DNA of 64,000 nucleotides from Pradoshia sp. D12 (lineage in GTDB: Bacteria; Bacillota; Bacilli; Bacillales; Pradoshiaceae): contig NZ_CP044545.1 of assembly GCF_008935075.1 (NCBI RefSeq), positions 1,205,501-1,269,500 of the forward strand. Reading direction: 5' to 3'. This document shows, piece by piece, positions 36,000-45,900 of this stretch; the stretch's first letter is position 1, and the number at the start of each line of letters is the position of its first letter. Both the position numbers and the translations under genes were made by a program. The notes beneath the pieces are model-generated. The model was given only the letters and a program-made list of their open reading frames with translations. It searched no databases and had not been told where the DNA came from.

Positions 36000-37838
36000 T
36001 TGCAATACAGAAATGACGTCAAAAATATAGCGATTATCGCTCACGTTGACCATGGTAAAACAACTTTGGTCGACCAATTGTTAAAACAAGCAGGTACATT
36101 CCGTTCTAATGAACAAGTTGCTGAAAGAGCAATGGATTCCAATGATCTTGAAAGAGAGCGCGGTATTACAATTTTAGCGAAAAATACTGCCGTTAACTAT
36201 AAAGATACACGTATTAACATATTGGATACACCGGGACACGCAGACTTCGGCGGAGAAGTAGAACGTATCATGAAAATGGTAGACGGTGTTCTCTTAATCG
36301 TTGATGCGTATGAGGGTTGTATGCCGCAAACCCGTTTTGTACTAAAAAAAGCATTAGAACAAAAACTTACGCCAATCGTTGTTGTTAACAAAATTGACCG
36401 TGACTTTGCTCGCCCTGAGGAAGTAATTGATGAAGTTATTGATTTGTTTATTGAATTGGGTGCTACTGAAGAACAATTGGAATTCCCAGTTGTTTATGCA
36501 TCAGCAATTAACGGTACCGCTTCTTTAAGCCCTGATGTGGCTGATCAAGAAGAAAATATGGAGTGTTTATTTGAATCAATCGTAGAAAATATTCCATCAC
36601 CTGTTGACAATCGTGAAGAACCGCTGCAATTCCAGGTTGCTTTGCTGGATTATAGTGATTATTTAGGAAGAATAGGAATTGGCCGTGTTTTCCGTGGCAC
36701 AATGAAAGTTGGACAACAAGTATCCTTAATGAAACTTGATGGAACTGCGAAAAATTTCCGTGTAACTAAAATATTCGGCTTCCAAGGATTGAAACGTGTG
36801 GAAGTAGAAGAAGCCTTACCGGGTGATTTGATTGCTGTCAGCGGTATGGAAGACATTAACGTTGGGGAAACAGTTTGCCCAGTAGATGTTCAGGAGCCGC
36901 TTCCAGTTCTGCGTATAGACGAGCCTACATTACAAATGACATTTGTAGTAAACAACAGTCCATTCGCCGGCAGAGAAGGTAAATGGGTAACATCACGTAA
37001 AATCGAGGAGCGTTTAATGAGCCAGCTCCAAACAGATGTAAGTTTACGTGTGGATCCTACTGATTCTCCGGATGCCTGGATTGTTTCCGGACGCGGAGAG
37101 TTACACTTATCCATTCTTATCGAAAATATGCGCCGTGAAGGATATGAACTTCAAGTGTCTAAGCCTGAAGTAATCATCCGTGTTATTGATGGTGTTAAAT
37201 GTGAACCTGTGGAACGCGTACAAGTTGATATTCCTGAGGAATACACAGGTGCAATCATGGAATCATTAGGGGAAAGAAAAGGCGAAATGCTGGATATGGT
37301 CAATAACGGAAGCGGACAAGTACGTCTAGTGTTTAACGTTCCTTCCCGTGGATTGATCGGGTATACAACTGAATTCTTAACATTAACTCGTGGTTATGGT
37401 ATTTTGAACCATACATTCGATTCTTATCAACCTATGCAGGCAGGTCAGGTTGGAGGAAGAAGACAAGGTGTTCTTGTATCCATTGAGACAGGTAAAGCTA
37501 CTCAATACGGTATCATTCAAATTGAAGACCGCGGCGTTATCTTTGTAGAGCCAGGTACTGAAATTTATGAAGGTATGATTGTTGGGGAACATAATCGTGA
37601 AAATGACTTAACTGTCAATATTGTTCGTGCTAAACAACAAACAAACGTTCGTTCCGCTACAAAAGATAATACAGTTACTATGAAAAAACCTAGAATCATG
37701 TCACTTGAAGAAGCATTGGAATATTTAAATGATGATGAATACTGCGAAGTAACACCAGAATCAATTCGTTTACGTAAAAAGATTTTGGATAAAAACGAAC
37801 GTGAAAAAGCAGCTAAGAAAAAGAAATTCGCTGAATAA
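36000..37838 (+). CDS. typA: Translational GTPase TypA/BipA
   Basis: 612 residues, exactly the length of B. subtilis YlaG. TTG start supported by GGGAG upstream and by the conserved N-terminus RNDVKNIAIIAHVDHGKTT. GTPase motifs: G1 AHVDHGKT, G2 RGITI, G3 DTPGHADF, G4 NKID; then domain II and EF-G-like domains III and V (GRGELHLSILIENMRREGYE), and the TypA-specific C-terminal domain. Ribosome-associated GTPase involved in 50S assembly at low temperature and in stress. ylaH follows after 32 bp. Confidence 0.97.
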   Translation: MQYRNDVKNIAIIAHVDHGKTTLVDQLLKQAGTFRSNEQVAERAMDSNDLERERGITILAKNTAVNYKDTRINILDTPGHADFGGEVERIMKMVDGVLLIVDAYEGCMPQTRFVLKKALEQKLTPIVVVNKIDRDFARPEEVIDEVIDLFIELGATEEQLEFPVVYASAINGTASLSPDVADQEENMECLFESIVENIPSPVDNREEPLQFQVALLDYSDYLGRIGIGRVFRGTMKVGQQVSLMKLDGTAKNFRVTKIFGFQGLKRVEVEEALPGDLIAVSGMEDINVGETVCPVDVQEPLPVLRIDEPTLQMTFVVNNSPFAGREGKWVTSRKIEERLMSQLQTDVSLRVDPTDSPDAWIVSGRGELHLSILIENMRREGYELQVSKPEVIIRVIDGVKCEPVERVQVDIPEEYTGAIMESLGERKGEMLDMVNNGSGQVRLVFNVPSRGLIGYTTEFLTLTRGYGILNHTFDSYQPMQAGQVGGRRQGVLVSIETGKATQYGIIQIEDRGVIFVEPGTEIYEGMIVGEHNRENDLTVNIVRAKQQTNVRSATKDNTVTMKKPRIMSLEEALEYLNDDEYCEVTPESIRLRKKILDKNEREKAAKKKKFAE

Positions 37839-37870
37839 CTTTTACCTTTGGGGAGAGGGAGCGTTTTAAA

Positions 37871-38191
37871 GTGGATATTACAAATAACCTGCCGTTCTTT
37901 GCAGACTTGTATCGAATAGGAGATCCACAATATTCACAAATAGGGGTGTGGGCTCTATATTTGACGATTGTAGTACTTTGCGGAATAGTGTATAAACTGG
38001 GGTTTGCTAGAAAATTAAGTCTTGGAAAAAGCATAGTAGTCTATGCCATTATGGCCTTTGGATGCAGCTTTTTGACCTTTTTGGCACTATTCTTGCCTGT
38101 AGCAGAAGTACTGGTAGTGGCTGCTGCTTTTCTGGGAATTTATAAATATAGACTCCGTAAGGAAATGAAAAACGAGGTAAATGCGGAATAA
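37871..38191 (+). CDS. ylaH: YlaH-like membrane protein
   Basis: 106 residues, GTG start after GGGGAGAGGGAG. MDITNNLPFFADLYRIGDPQ is followed by three hydrophobic segments and a basic tail KYRLRKEMKNE. Matches YlaH by start sequence, size and position after typA. Function unknown. Likely cotranscribed with typA and the next gene (11-nt gap). Confidence 0.92.
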   Translation: MDITNNLPFFADLYRIGDPQYSQIGVWALYLTIVVLCGIVYKLGFARKLSLGKSIVVYAIMAFGCSFLTFLALFLPVAEVLVVAAAFLGIYKYRLRKEMKNEVNAE

Positions 38192-38202
38192 GGAGTGAGC
38201 GA

Positions 38203-38490
38203 ATGAACTCTGTTCAGGATACGATCTATAATTGGTTAACGATAAAAGTTGTCATTGATCATCGACCTGAAGATACCGCAGCAAATGAAACAGTCCTCTG
38301 GTTCGAAAATACCTTGCAGGAGAAGTTTGGTATATCAGACTATCACTATAAAAAAAGTGGCGGTTGGTATATCGTCACCTATAAAAATGAAGAGTCTGTA
38401 AATGAATTCAGGTTTCCGGAGGATATGATTGAGGTTATGCTCAATCAAATACTCCAGAATCCGGATCATTACCGTAATTATCCATCATAA
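38203..38490 (+). CDS. Hypothetical protein, 95 residues
   Basis: Soluble, acidic. Segments IYNWLTIKVVIDHRPEDTAA, YHYKKSGGWYIVTYKNEESV and MIEVMLNQILQNPDHYRNYP. I do not recognise a family. AAGGAGTGAG ribosome site and an 11-nt gap after ylaH place it at the end of the typA operon, before a strong terminator. Confidence 0.85.
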   Translation: MNSVQDTIYNWLTIKVVIDHRPEDTAANETVLWFENTLQEKFGISDYHYKKSGGWYIVTYKNEESVNEFRFPEDMIEVMLNQILQNPDHYRNYPS

Positions 38491-38532
38491 AAAAACAGAG
38501 AAGATGAGTATCTCATTCTTCTCTGTTTTTTT
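38491..38532. terminator. Bidirectional terminator
   Basis: AAAAACAGAGAAGA...TCTTCTCTGTTTTT stem with inner GATGAG/CTCATT pairing, T-rich on both strands; between the 95-residue ORF and ylaI. Confidence 0.93.
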
Positions 38533-38588
38533 GTTTTTATTTGAAGATTACAGGTAAAACAGCCCGATTTCTTTCAGGTATATGTAGT

Positions 38589-38789
38589 TTACCACGTGTC
38601 CTCTTCTTTAGCCGCCCGATATAATCTGAAATTTCCAGTGCTTTTTCGTGCAATTGTTCGTTCTTCGATACGTTTATTGCATTCCTGACACATATATGTA
38701 TGAATTGGACGATTTCTAAGTCGTTTAGCCATTAACGTTTCATCATCAATTGATTCGATTTTATCACAGATTACACATTTAACTCGCAT
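38589..38789 (-). CDS. ylaI: Zinc-ribbon protein YlaI (DUF2197)
   Basis: 66 residues from the ATG with a GGGGTG ribosome site; an upstream ATG in frame would add five residues. MRVKCVICDKIESIDDETLM and HTYMCQECNKRIEER give two CxxC knuckles, a probable Zn site; RNRPIHTYMC and FRLYRAAKEEDTW match YlaI. Function unknown. Confidence 0.93.
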   Translation of the reverse strand: MRVKCVICDKIESIDDETLMAKRLRNRPIHTYMCQECNKRIEERTIARKSTGNFRLYRAAKEEDTW

Positions 38790-39147
38790 TACAGGACACC
38801 CCAATCTATTGCATGTAAAGTCATTATACCATATAAGGATTTTCCATACATGGTTATGGAATGGTCTGGTTATTTGAAACGGATAAGATGAATGATTAAA
38901 ATTTTTTTCAAACTTTAAGAATAAAACAATTTAAAGGAAATGGGTTATTTTCTTCTATTTTTGTATGTAAATACATATATTTGAGCATCAGATTTGTCCA
39001 GCTATTAAAAACAAAATTCCATCCGGCTTATTTTGATTAAACGTGAAAAATGCAACTCTTGCTTATTAAATGTTGTATTTCAATAAGTCATCAGCGTGTT
39101 GTAAAGCTCTGGATAGGTAATGAAATTATGACACAGGAGGATATATT
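38790..39147. other. Intergenic region of 358 bp
   Basis: Divergent AT-rich spacer between ylaI and ylaK. Presumably holds both promoters; no ORF with a ribosome site and no structured RNA recognised. Confidence 0.45.
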
Positions 39148-40476
39148 TTGAGCAAAATTTATGTTCTAGATACGAATGTATTATTGCAGGATCCAATGTC
39201 TATTTTTTCATTCCAGGATAACGAGGTCATCATCCCGGCAGTAGTATTGGAGGAACTGGATTCAAAAAAACGAAACTTGGACGAAGTAGGGAAAAACGCC
39301 CGCTATGTTTCAAGACTTATTGATCAGCTGCGTACAAAAGGTAAGCTTCATCATAAAATCCCATTGTCGAATGGTGGGGTGTTAAAAATAGAGATGAATC
39401 ATCGCTCACCCCACAATGTCGCAGAATACTTTGCAGAAAAAACAAATGATAATCGTATATTGGCAATTGCCAAAAATTTATCGCTGGAAGAACAGGCAAA
39501 AGAAAATGGGCGGAGCGTAATATTAGTAAGTAAAGATATTCTAATGCGGGTAAAAGCGGATGTACTGGGACTTTTAGCAGAGGATTTTTTGAGTGATCGA
39601 GTTATACATGAGGATCAGATGTACGCCGGCTTTATCGAGATATTTGTTTCGCGAGCTGATATAAATGAATTCTATTCCAAGGGAGAGATAGCAGCTCCTG
39701 CTGATGTAGCAGAGGGGATTCATTTAAATCAATTTGTCATTATGAAATGCACAGAAATAACTTCGCTTTCTGCTTTAGGAATTATTAGCGGACATGAAAA
39801 AAGAATAAAAAAGCTTCGATATAATCAGGAGCATGTTTGGGGTATAAAGCCGCGAAATGTGCAGCAGCATATGGCAATCGAATTATTATTAAGAAGTGAT
39901 ATCCAGTTAGTCACATTAACTGGAAAAGCAGGTACAGGGAAAACACTTTTAGCACTCGCATCAGGTTTGCTTCAAACAGAGGATTTGGGGGAGTATAATA
40001 AATTACTGGTAGCAAGGCCAATTGTACCAATGGGGAAAGATTTGGGTTTCCTGCCTGGTGAAAAAGAAGAAAAACTGCGTCCATGGATGCAGCCAATCTA
40101 TGATAATCTTGAATTTTTATTTAACACAAAAAAGCCAGGTGAATTGGACTCTATTTTAGCTGGTATAAATTCTATTGAGGTGGAGGCCTTAACATATATA
40201 AGAGGACGCAGCTTACCGGATAGCTTTATTATCATGGATGAAGCTCAGAACCTTACCAAACATGAAGTGAAAACCATACTGACACGTGTAGGTGAGCGCA
40301 GTAAGATTATTTTACTGGGGGATCCTGCTCAAATTGATCATCCTTATTTGGATGAATGGAACAATGGGCTGACATATGTTTTGGAAAAGTTTAAGAATGA
40401 AGCCATTGCAGGCCATGTGAATTTAGTGAAGGGGGAACGTTCCGGATTAGCTCAATTAGCGGCAGATTTATTATGA
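39148..40476 (+). CDS. ylaK: PhoH-family ATPase with N-terminal PIN domain (YlaK)
   Basis: 442 residues, TTG start after AGGAGG. N-terminal PIN nuclease-like domain with MSKIYVLDTNVLLQDP, VIIPAVVLEELD and the acidic NDNRILAIAK; C-terminal PhoH ATPase with Walker A LTGKAGTGKTLLALA and Walker B SFIIMDEAQNLTKHE. PIN-PhoH proteins are thought to act as RNA helicase/nucleases; the role in Bacillus is not established. Monocistronic, followed by a hairpin. Confidence 0.94.
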   Translation: MSKIYVLDTNVLLQDPMSIFSFQDNEVIIPAVVLEELDSKKRNLDEVGKNARYVSRLIDQLRTKGKLHHKIPLSNGGVLKIEMNHRSPHNVAEYFAEKTNDNRILAIAKNLSLEEQAKENGRSVILVSKDILMRVKADVLGLLAEDFLSDRVIHEDQMYAGFIEIFVSRADINEFYSKGEIAAPADVAEGIHLNQFVIMKCTEITSLSALGIISGHEKRIKKLRYNQEHVWGIKPRNVQQHMAIELLLRSDIQLVTLTGKAGTGKTLLALASGLLQTEDLGEYNKLLVARPIVPMGKDLGFLPGEKEEKLRPWMQPIYDNLEFLFNTKKPGELDSILAGINSIEVEALTYIRGRSLPDSFIIMDEAQNLTKHEVKTILTRVGERSKIILLGDPAQIDHPYLDEWNNGLTYVLEKFKNEAIAGHVNLVKGERSGLAQLAADLL

Positions 40477-40571
40477 GTGAATCTTCTATCTAATTATCCT
40501 AACAGGAATGGGTCAGTGTACTTCCTGCTCCAAATCATTTAGAGTGTTTGTGTATTAGTAGCTTGTAGTTA

Positions 40572-40604
40572 TCAGGGGCCATATAGCGTCTATACGGCTC
40601 CTGA
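40572..40604. terminator. Terminator-like hairpin between ylaK and ylaL
   Basis: 15-bp stem TCAGGGGCCATATAG / CTATACGGCTCCTGA with two G-T pairs and a CGT loop, between convergent genes. T-tracts are poor on both sides. Confidence 0.6.
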
Positions 40605-40609
40605 ACTCT

Positions 40610-41113
40610 TTATTGAATTGTAAAACCTATTACGTTTTTAATGGGTGCTTGCCTGTTGGAGCCATCGCCGTGGTAAATATGAATGGGTCCACCCTCATCC
40701 GCTTTGATTGGTCGCCCTTTAATAGAAAAGCCAGCAACCAGTTGAAGCGCTTCCTCAAAAGAGAATGTGAAATTAGCATTTTCTGTATGTACAATAACAG
40801 CTGCAGAAGTACTTTCAGGTTCAGTGTTCAAGAAAAAAGGCTTTAATACAATCCCGAAACTGTTTTCAGTAAGCTGCTGTTTCTTTGTTTTTATTACAGG
40901 TTTACTTGGCGGTGGGGATGCCCCTTCAATGATCTCTTTATCCCATTGTGATGATACCTGTTTTAAATAGGTCTCCTGTTCAGGATTTTCTTTCTGATTG
41001 TTTTCTGGATGCCAAGCATCAAGATCGAATTTCCTGTCATCAAATATCCAAGTGCCAGGGTCGAGATATATCGGGAATTTTACATTCCCTTTTATTTGTA
41101 GAATATCTTTCAT
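40610..41113 (-). CDS. ylaL: YlaL family protein
   Basis: 167 residues. N-terminal LQIKGNVKFPIYLDPGTWIF, a variable acidic linker, and a C-terminal part ending PIHIYHGDGSNRQAPIKNVI, faintly similar to the molybdopterin-binding fold of sulfite oxidases (GP..IYH.. K.V). The key cysteine of that family is not visible. Length and neighbourhood (ylaK, ylaN) match YlaL. Function unknown. Confidence 0.87.
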   Translation of the reverse strand: MKDILQIKGNVKFPIYLDPGTWIFDDRKFDLDAWHPENNQKENPEQETYLKQVSSQWDKEIIEGASPPPSKPVIKTKKQQLTENSFGIVLKPFFLNTEPESTSAAVIVHTENANFTFSFEEALQLVAGFSIKGRPIKADEGGPIHIYHGDGSNRQAPIKNVIGFTIQ

Positions 41114-41303
41114 AATTGACTCTCCTTTCCAATTTTAATCTTATAGCTGCTGAATGAGTATGTACAGTAATTCGCTGCACGAAGGTTATCTTTTTTTAGA
41201 AAAAACTAAACTCCTTGACATTACCTTTTCTTGCAATTTTACGATTTTAAGGGTAGAATTTTATAATAGATTGGTTCATTGGGCCATAATGGGGGGTTGC
41301 ACA

Positions 41304-41585
41304 TTGACATCTGATATCCTTGTCAATCATCAAGAAAAGGCCTACGCATTGTTAAAGGCTGACGCTGATAAAATATTTAAACTAATAAAGGTGCAAATGG
41401 ACAATTTGACTATGCCTCAGTGTCCGTTATATGAAGAAGTTTTAGATACCCAAATGTTTGGTCTCTCCAGAGAAATTGACTTTGCCGTTCGATTAGGATT
41501 AATAGAAGAGAAAGACGGTAAAGAGCTATTGGGATTCCTTGAACAAGAACTTTCTGCTCTTCATGATGCTTCCTTAAGAAAATAA
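41304..41585 (+). CDS. ylaN: YlaN, iron-linked Fur-interacting protein
   Basis: The frame is open from 41154, but the family is 93 residues and begins near [20 protein letters not shown]; a TTG at 41304 with GGGGGG 7 nt upstream gives exactly 93. The highly conserved block [35 protein letters not shown] is intact. In B. subtilis ylaN is essential unless iron is added, and it has been reported to bind Fur and relieve its repression. TTGACA at 41215 may be the -35 of its promoter. Confidence 0.93.
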   Translation: MTSDILVNHQEKAYALLKADADKIFKLIKVQMDNLTMPQCPLYEEVLDTQMFGLSREIDFAVRLGLIEEKDGKELLGFLEQELSALHDASLRK

Positions 41586-41595
41586 GTAGCAGTCG

Positions 41596-41632
41596 AAACT
41601 CAAACGATGCCGATGTTGTTTGAGTTTTTTTG
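41596..41632 (+). terminator. Terminator of ylaN
   Basis: AAACTCAAAC / GTTTGAGTTT 10-bp stem followed by TTTTTGTTTTT. Confidence 0.92.
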
Positions 41633-41697
41633 TTTTTCTTTATATAATTTTTAAACAAGCATATTTTTTAAAATGAAATTTATTCAAGGAGACCTAT

Positions 41698-42885
41698 ATG
41701 ATAAAACGTATTTTAAAATCGTATGATTTTACCCTCATCGCTGTCATTATCGCTATAAGTATTTTTGGTCTTGTAATGGTCTATAGCGCCAGTATGGTAA
41801 CGGCTGTGTCAAGATTTGGACTTCCGAGCGATTTTTTCTACATAAAACAATTTAGGCATTTAATCATCGGGTTTATCCTGTTTTTCATTGTAGCTGCTAT
41901 ACCTTATCCGGTTTTTAAAAATAAAAAGTTTTTGGTGATCATCGTACTAGGCTCGATTATCTCTCTCGTTGCTTTAAATTTTATTGGCCACACCGCCGGA
42001 AATGCGGAGAGCTGGTTTAAGCTTGGAGCGCTAGGGAGTTTGCAGCCATCAGAGTTTATTAAGTTAGGTATGATTATATACTTATCCGCAGTCTATTCGA
42101 ATAAACAAAAATATATCAATGTCTTTAATAAGGGTGTAGTACCACCACTATTATTCTTGTTAGTTATCTGTTTATTGATCGTTTTGCAGCCGGATATCGG
42201 GACGGCATTCATTCTTTTTATGAGTTCTTGTACTATTATCTTATGCTCTGGTATGAATTTTAAGAGTTTAGGTAAACTGCTATCGATTTTGTTCGGAGCT
42301 ATCCTTGTTGCGACACCAATCATTTTTCTTTTTAAAGACAAGATCTTTACTCCAAAAAGGCTTGAACGTTTCGTAGGATTTTTAGACCCGTTTTCCAGTG
42401 AGAAGTATGAAGGATATCAGTTGGTCAATTCTTATGTGGCAATTGGCAATGGTGGCATTACCGGTGTGGGATTTGGACAAAGCACGCAGAAATATGGTTA
42501 TCTGCCTGAACCGCACACTGACTTTATAATGTCTGTGATTTCTGAAGAGTTAGGACTTATTGGGGTAGGATTTGTTATTATATGCTTGGCTACGATTGTA
42601 TTAAAAGGGATTCATACCGCGATAAAATCGAATGATCCATTTGGGAGTATGCTGGCAGTAGGTATTTCCAGTATGATTGGAATTCAAGCTATGGTTAACT
42701 TAGGTGGAGTAGCTGGACTAATACCGATTACTGGGGTTACTTTACCATTTATCAGCTATGGTGGTTCTTCCTTAATTATTCTTTTGATATCTGTCGGATT
42801 ACTGGTCAATGTCTCTATGATGACGAGATATGATGCAGCCTACAAAAAAGAACCAGTTGAAAAAGGGGAGACACTCCAGGGATAA
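41698..42885 (+). CDS. ftsW: Cell-division peptidoglycan glycosyltransferase FtsW
   Basis: SEDS protein, 395 residues with about ten membrane segments. Landmarks are GLVMVYSASM in the first segment, QPDIGTAFILF, the extracellular loop GYQLVNSYVAIGNGGITG, and PEPHTDFIMSVISEELGLIG, ending with LPFISYGGSSLI. FtsW polymerises septal peptidoglycan with a class B PBP. Its place between ylaN and pycA is conserved in Bacillus. Ends in a 15-bp-stem terminator. Confidence 0.95.
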   Translation: MIKRILKSYDFTLIAVIIAISIFGLVMVYSASMVTAVSRFGLPSDFFYIKQFRHLIIGFILFFIVAAIPYPVFKNKKFLVIIVLGSIISLVALNFIGHTAGNAESWFKLGALGSLQPSEFIKLGMIIYLSAVYSNKQKYINVFNKGVVPPLLFLLVICLLIVLQPDIGTAFILFMSSCTIILCSGMNFKSLGKLLSILFGAILVATPIIFLFKDKIFTPKRLERFVGFLDPFSSEKYEGYQLVNSYVAIGNGGITGVGFGQSTQKYGYLPEPHTDFIMSVISEELGLIGVGFVIICLATIVLKGIHTAIKSNDPFGSMLAVGISSMIGIQAMVNLGGVAGLIPITGVTLPFISYGGSSLIILLISVGLLVNVSMMTRYDAAYKKEPVEKGETLQG

Positions 42886-42893
42886 GCTGGCTT

Positions 42894-42933
42894 AAAATAA
42901 TGAGTAAGAATAATCTTCTTACTCATTATTTTT
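42894..42933 (+). terminator. Terminator of ftsW
   Basis: 15-bp stem AATAATGAGTAAGAA / TTCTTACTCATTATT with a short loop and T-tract. Confidence 0.9.
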
Positions 42934-42986
42934 ACTAAAAAATTACTATATTGTCATAATTTTCAGGAAGCTGTGAGGTGCTCAGG

Positions 42987-45900
42987 ATGAGAAAAATTAA
43001 AAAAGTATTGGCTGCCAACCGTGGAGAAATTGCTATCCGTATTTTTCGAGCTTGCAATGAATTGGATATTAAAACTGTTGCTATTTATTCAAAAGAGGAT
43101 TACAAATCCTATCATCGATATAAAGCAGACGAAGCCTATTTAGTTGGTGCCGGTAAAAAGCCGATTGATGCCTATCTTGATATTGAAGGAATTATTGAGA
43201 TTGCTAAGATGAGTGATGTAGATGCTATACATCCTGGATATGGTTTGCTCTCTGAAAATATCGAATTTGCAAAACGATGTGAAGAAGAGGGACTTATTTT
43301 TATTGGTCCTAAAACAAATCATCTCGATATGTTTGGAGATAAAGTAAAGGCAAAAGAGCAAGCGAAAATGGCAGGTATTCCTATTATTCCAGGAAGTGAA
43401 GGACCAGTTTCTGGTTTGGAAGAAGTTACGAAGTTTGGAGAAATCAATGGTTACCCGATTATTATAAAAGCTTCTCTCGGCGGCGGCGGAAGGGGTATGC
43501 GCATTGTTCGTAACCCAGAGGAAGTAGAAGAAGCCTATAACCGGGCAAAATCAGAGGCAAAAGCTGCTTTTGGCAATGATGAAGTTTACGTAGAAAAATT
43601 TATTGAGAATCCCAAGCATATTGAAGTTCAAATACTGGGTGATCAAAGCGGAAATATTGTCCATTTGTATGAAAGGGACTGCTCTGTGCAACGCCGTCAC
43701 CAAAAAGTAGTCGAGGTAGCTCCATGTGTGTCACTTACCGATTCCTTACGAGAAAGGATATGTGACGCTGCAGTTCAATTAATGAAGAATGTAGAATATG
43801 TAAATGCGGGTACGGTAGAATTCCTTGTTTCTGGAGATGAATTTTTCTTTATCGAGGTAAACCCTCGTGTCCAGGTTGAGCATACAATCACTGAGATGAT
43901 TACGGGCATTGATATTGTTCAATCTCAAATCAAGATTGCTGAGGGACACAGTTTACACGGTACTTCATTAAACATACCTAAACAAGACAATATACATATC
44001 AATGGGTATGCCATTCAGGCAAGGGTGACGACGGAAGATCCCTTAAATAATTTTATGCCGGATACAGGCCGAATTGCAGCTTATCGTTCTAGCGGCGGTT
44101 TTGGTGTTCGTCTGGATGCTGGAAATGCTTTTCATGGATCGGTTATTACACCATATTATGATTCCTTGCTTGTTAAAGTATCCACTCATGCTACCAGATT
44201 CGATCAGGCAGCTATAAAAATGCTGCGTAATTTAAGAGAATTCCGTGTCAGAGGAATTAAAACAAATATTCCTTTCCTTGAAAATGTGGTAAAGCATAAA
44301 AAATTTATTGCAGGAGAATACGATACATCATTCATCGATACAACACCTGAGCTTTTTGTTTTCTCTAACCGACAAGATCGTGGAACCAAAATGCTGAATT
44401 ATATCGCTAATGTGACTGTCAATGGTTTTCCGGGCATAGGTGTTAAGGAGAAACCGGTTTTCGAAAAACCAAAAGTTCCCCAAACTCACGATTACTTAGC
44501 ATCTCAGACAGGTACCAAGCAATTATTAGATAAACTGGGACCAGAGGGGCTGGCTCAATGGGTTAAAGAACAAAAAAATGTGTTAATCACAGATACTACA
44601 TTCAGGGATGCACACCAATCACTTTTAGCTACCAGAGTGAGAACGAAGGATTTACAAGAGATTGCTGCACCAACCTCAAAGCTTATGCCGAATCTGTTTT
44701 CACTTGAAATGTGGGGCGGGGCAACATTTGATGTAGCCTACCGGTTCTTAAAGGAAGATCCATGGGAAAGATTATTATTACTTAGACAGGAAATCCCTAA
44801 TGTATTATTCCAGATGCTCCTGCGCTCATCTAATGCAGTTGGCTATAAGAATTATCCTGATAATGTTATCCGGGAATTTGTTGAAAAATCTGCCTATGCG
44901 GGAATAGACGTATTCCGAATTTTTGATAGCCTTAACTGGGTTAAGGGAATGGAGAAGACAATTGATTATGTTCGCCAATCAGGAAAAATTGCCGAGGCAG
45001 CGATTTGCTATACAGGTGATATACTCGACCTAAGCAGGCAAAAATATGATGTGCAATACTATAGAAATCTTGCTAAAGAGCTAGAAGCACAGGGAGCACA
45101 TCTATTAGCTATTAAAGATATGGCAGGCTTATTGAAGCCGGAAGCAGCCTACCGCCTGATTTCAGAGTTAAAAGATGCAGTTGACATACCGATCCAGCTT
45201 CATACACATGATACGAGCGGGAATGGTATCTATCAGTACGCACGAGCGATTGATGCCGGTGTGGATATCGTTGATACGGCACTTGGATCAATGGCTGGAC
45301 TTACCTCACAGCCAAGCTTAAATTCTCTTTATTATGCATTGGAGGGTCATGAGAGGCAGCCGCAATTCGATATTAAGCCAGTCGAAAAGTTATCAGAGTA
45401 TTGGGAAGGGGTCAGAAGTTACTATGCTGATTTTGAAAGTGGAATGAAGTCCCCCCATACAGAAATCTATGTACATGAAATGCCAGGCGGTCAATACTCC
45501 AACCTTCAGCAGCAAGCGAAAGCAGTTGGTTTAGGTGAACGCTGGGATGAAGTAAAAGAAATGTATCATCGAGTAAGTATGATGTTTGGTGATATTATCA
45601 AAGTAACACCATCGTCCAAGGTAGTAGGCGATATGGCTTTGTTTATGGTACAAAATGATTTGACAGAAAGTAGTGTGTTGGAGAAAGGCCATTTGATCGA
45701 TTTCCCTGATTCAGTTATTGAATTGTTCAGCGGATATTTAGGACAGCCATATGGCGGTTTCCCTGAAGAACTTCAAAAGGTAATTCTAAAAAATAGATCT
45801 CCTATTACAGTTCGCCCAGGTGAGTTGCTTGAGGACGTGGATTTTGTGAAGATAAAGGAAGAGTTGTTTGAGAAAATCAAACGTCCAGTTACGATGTTTG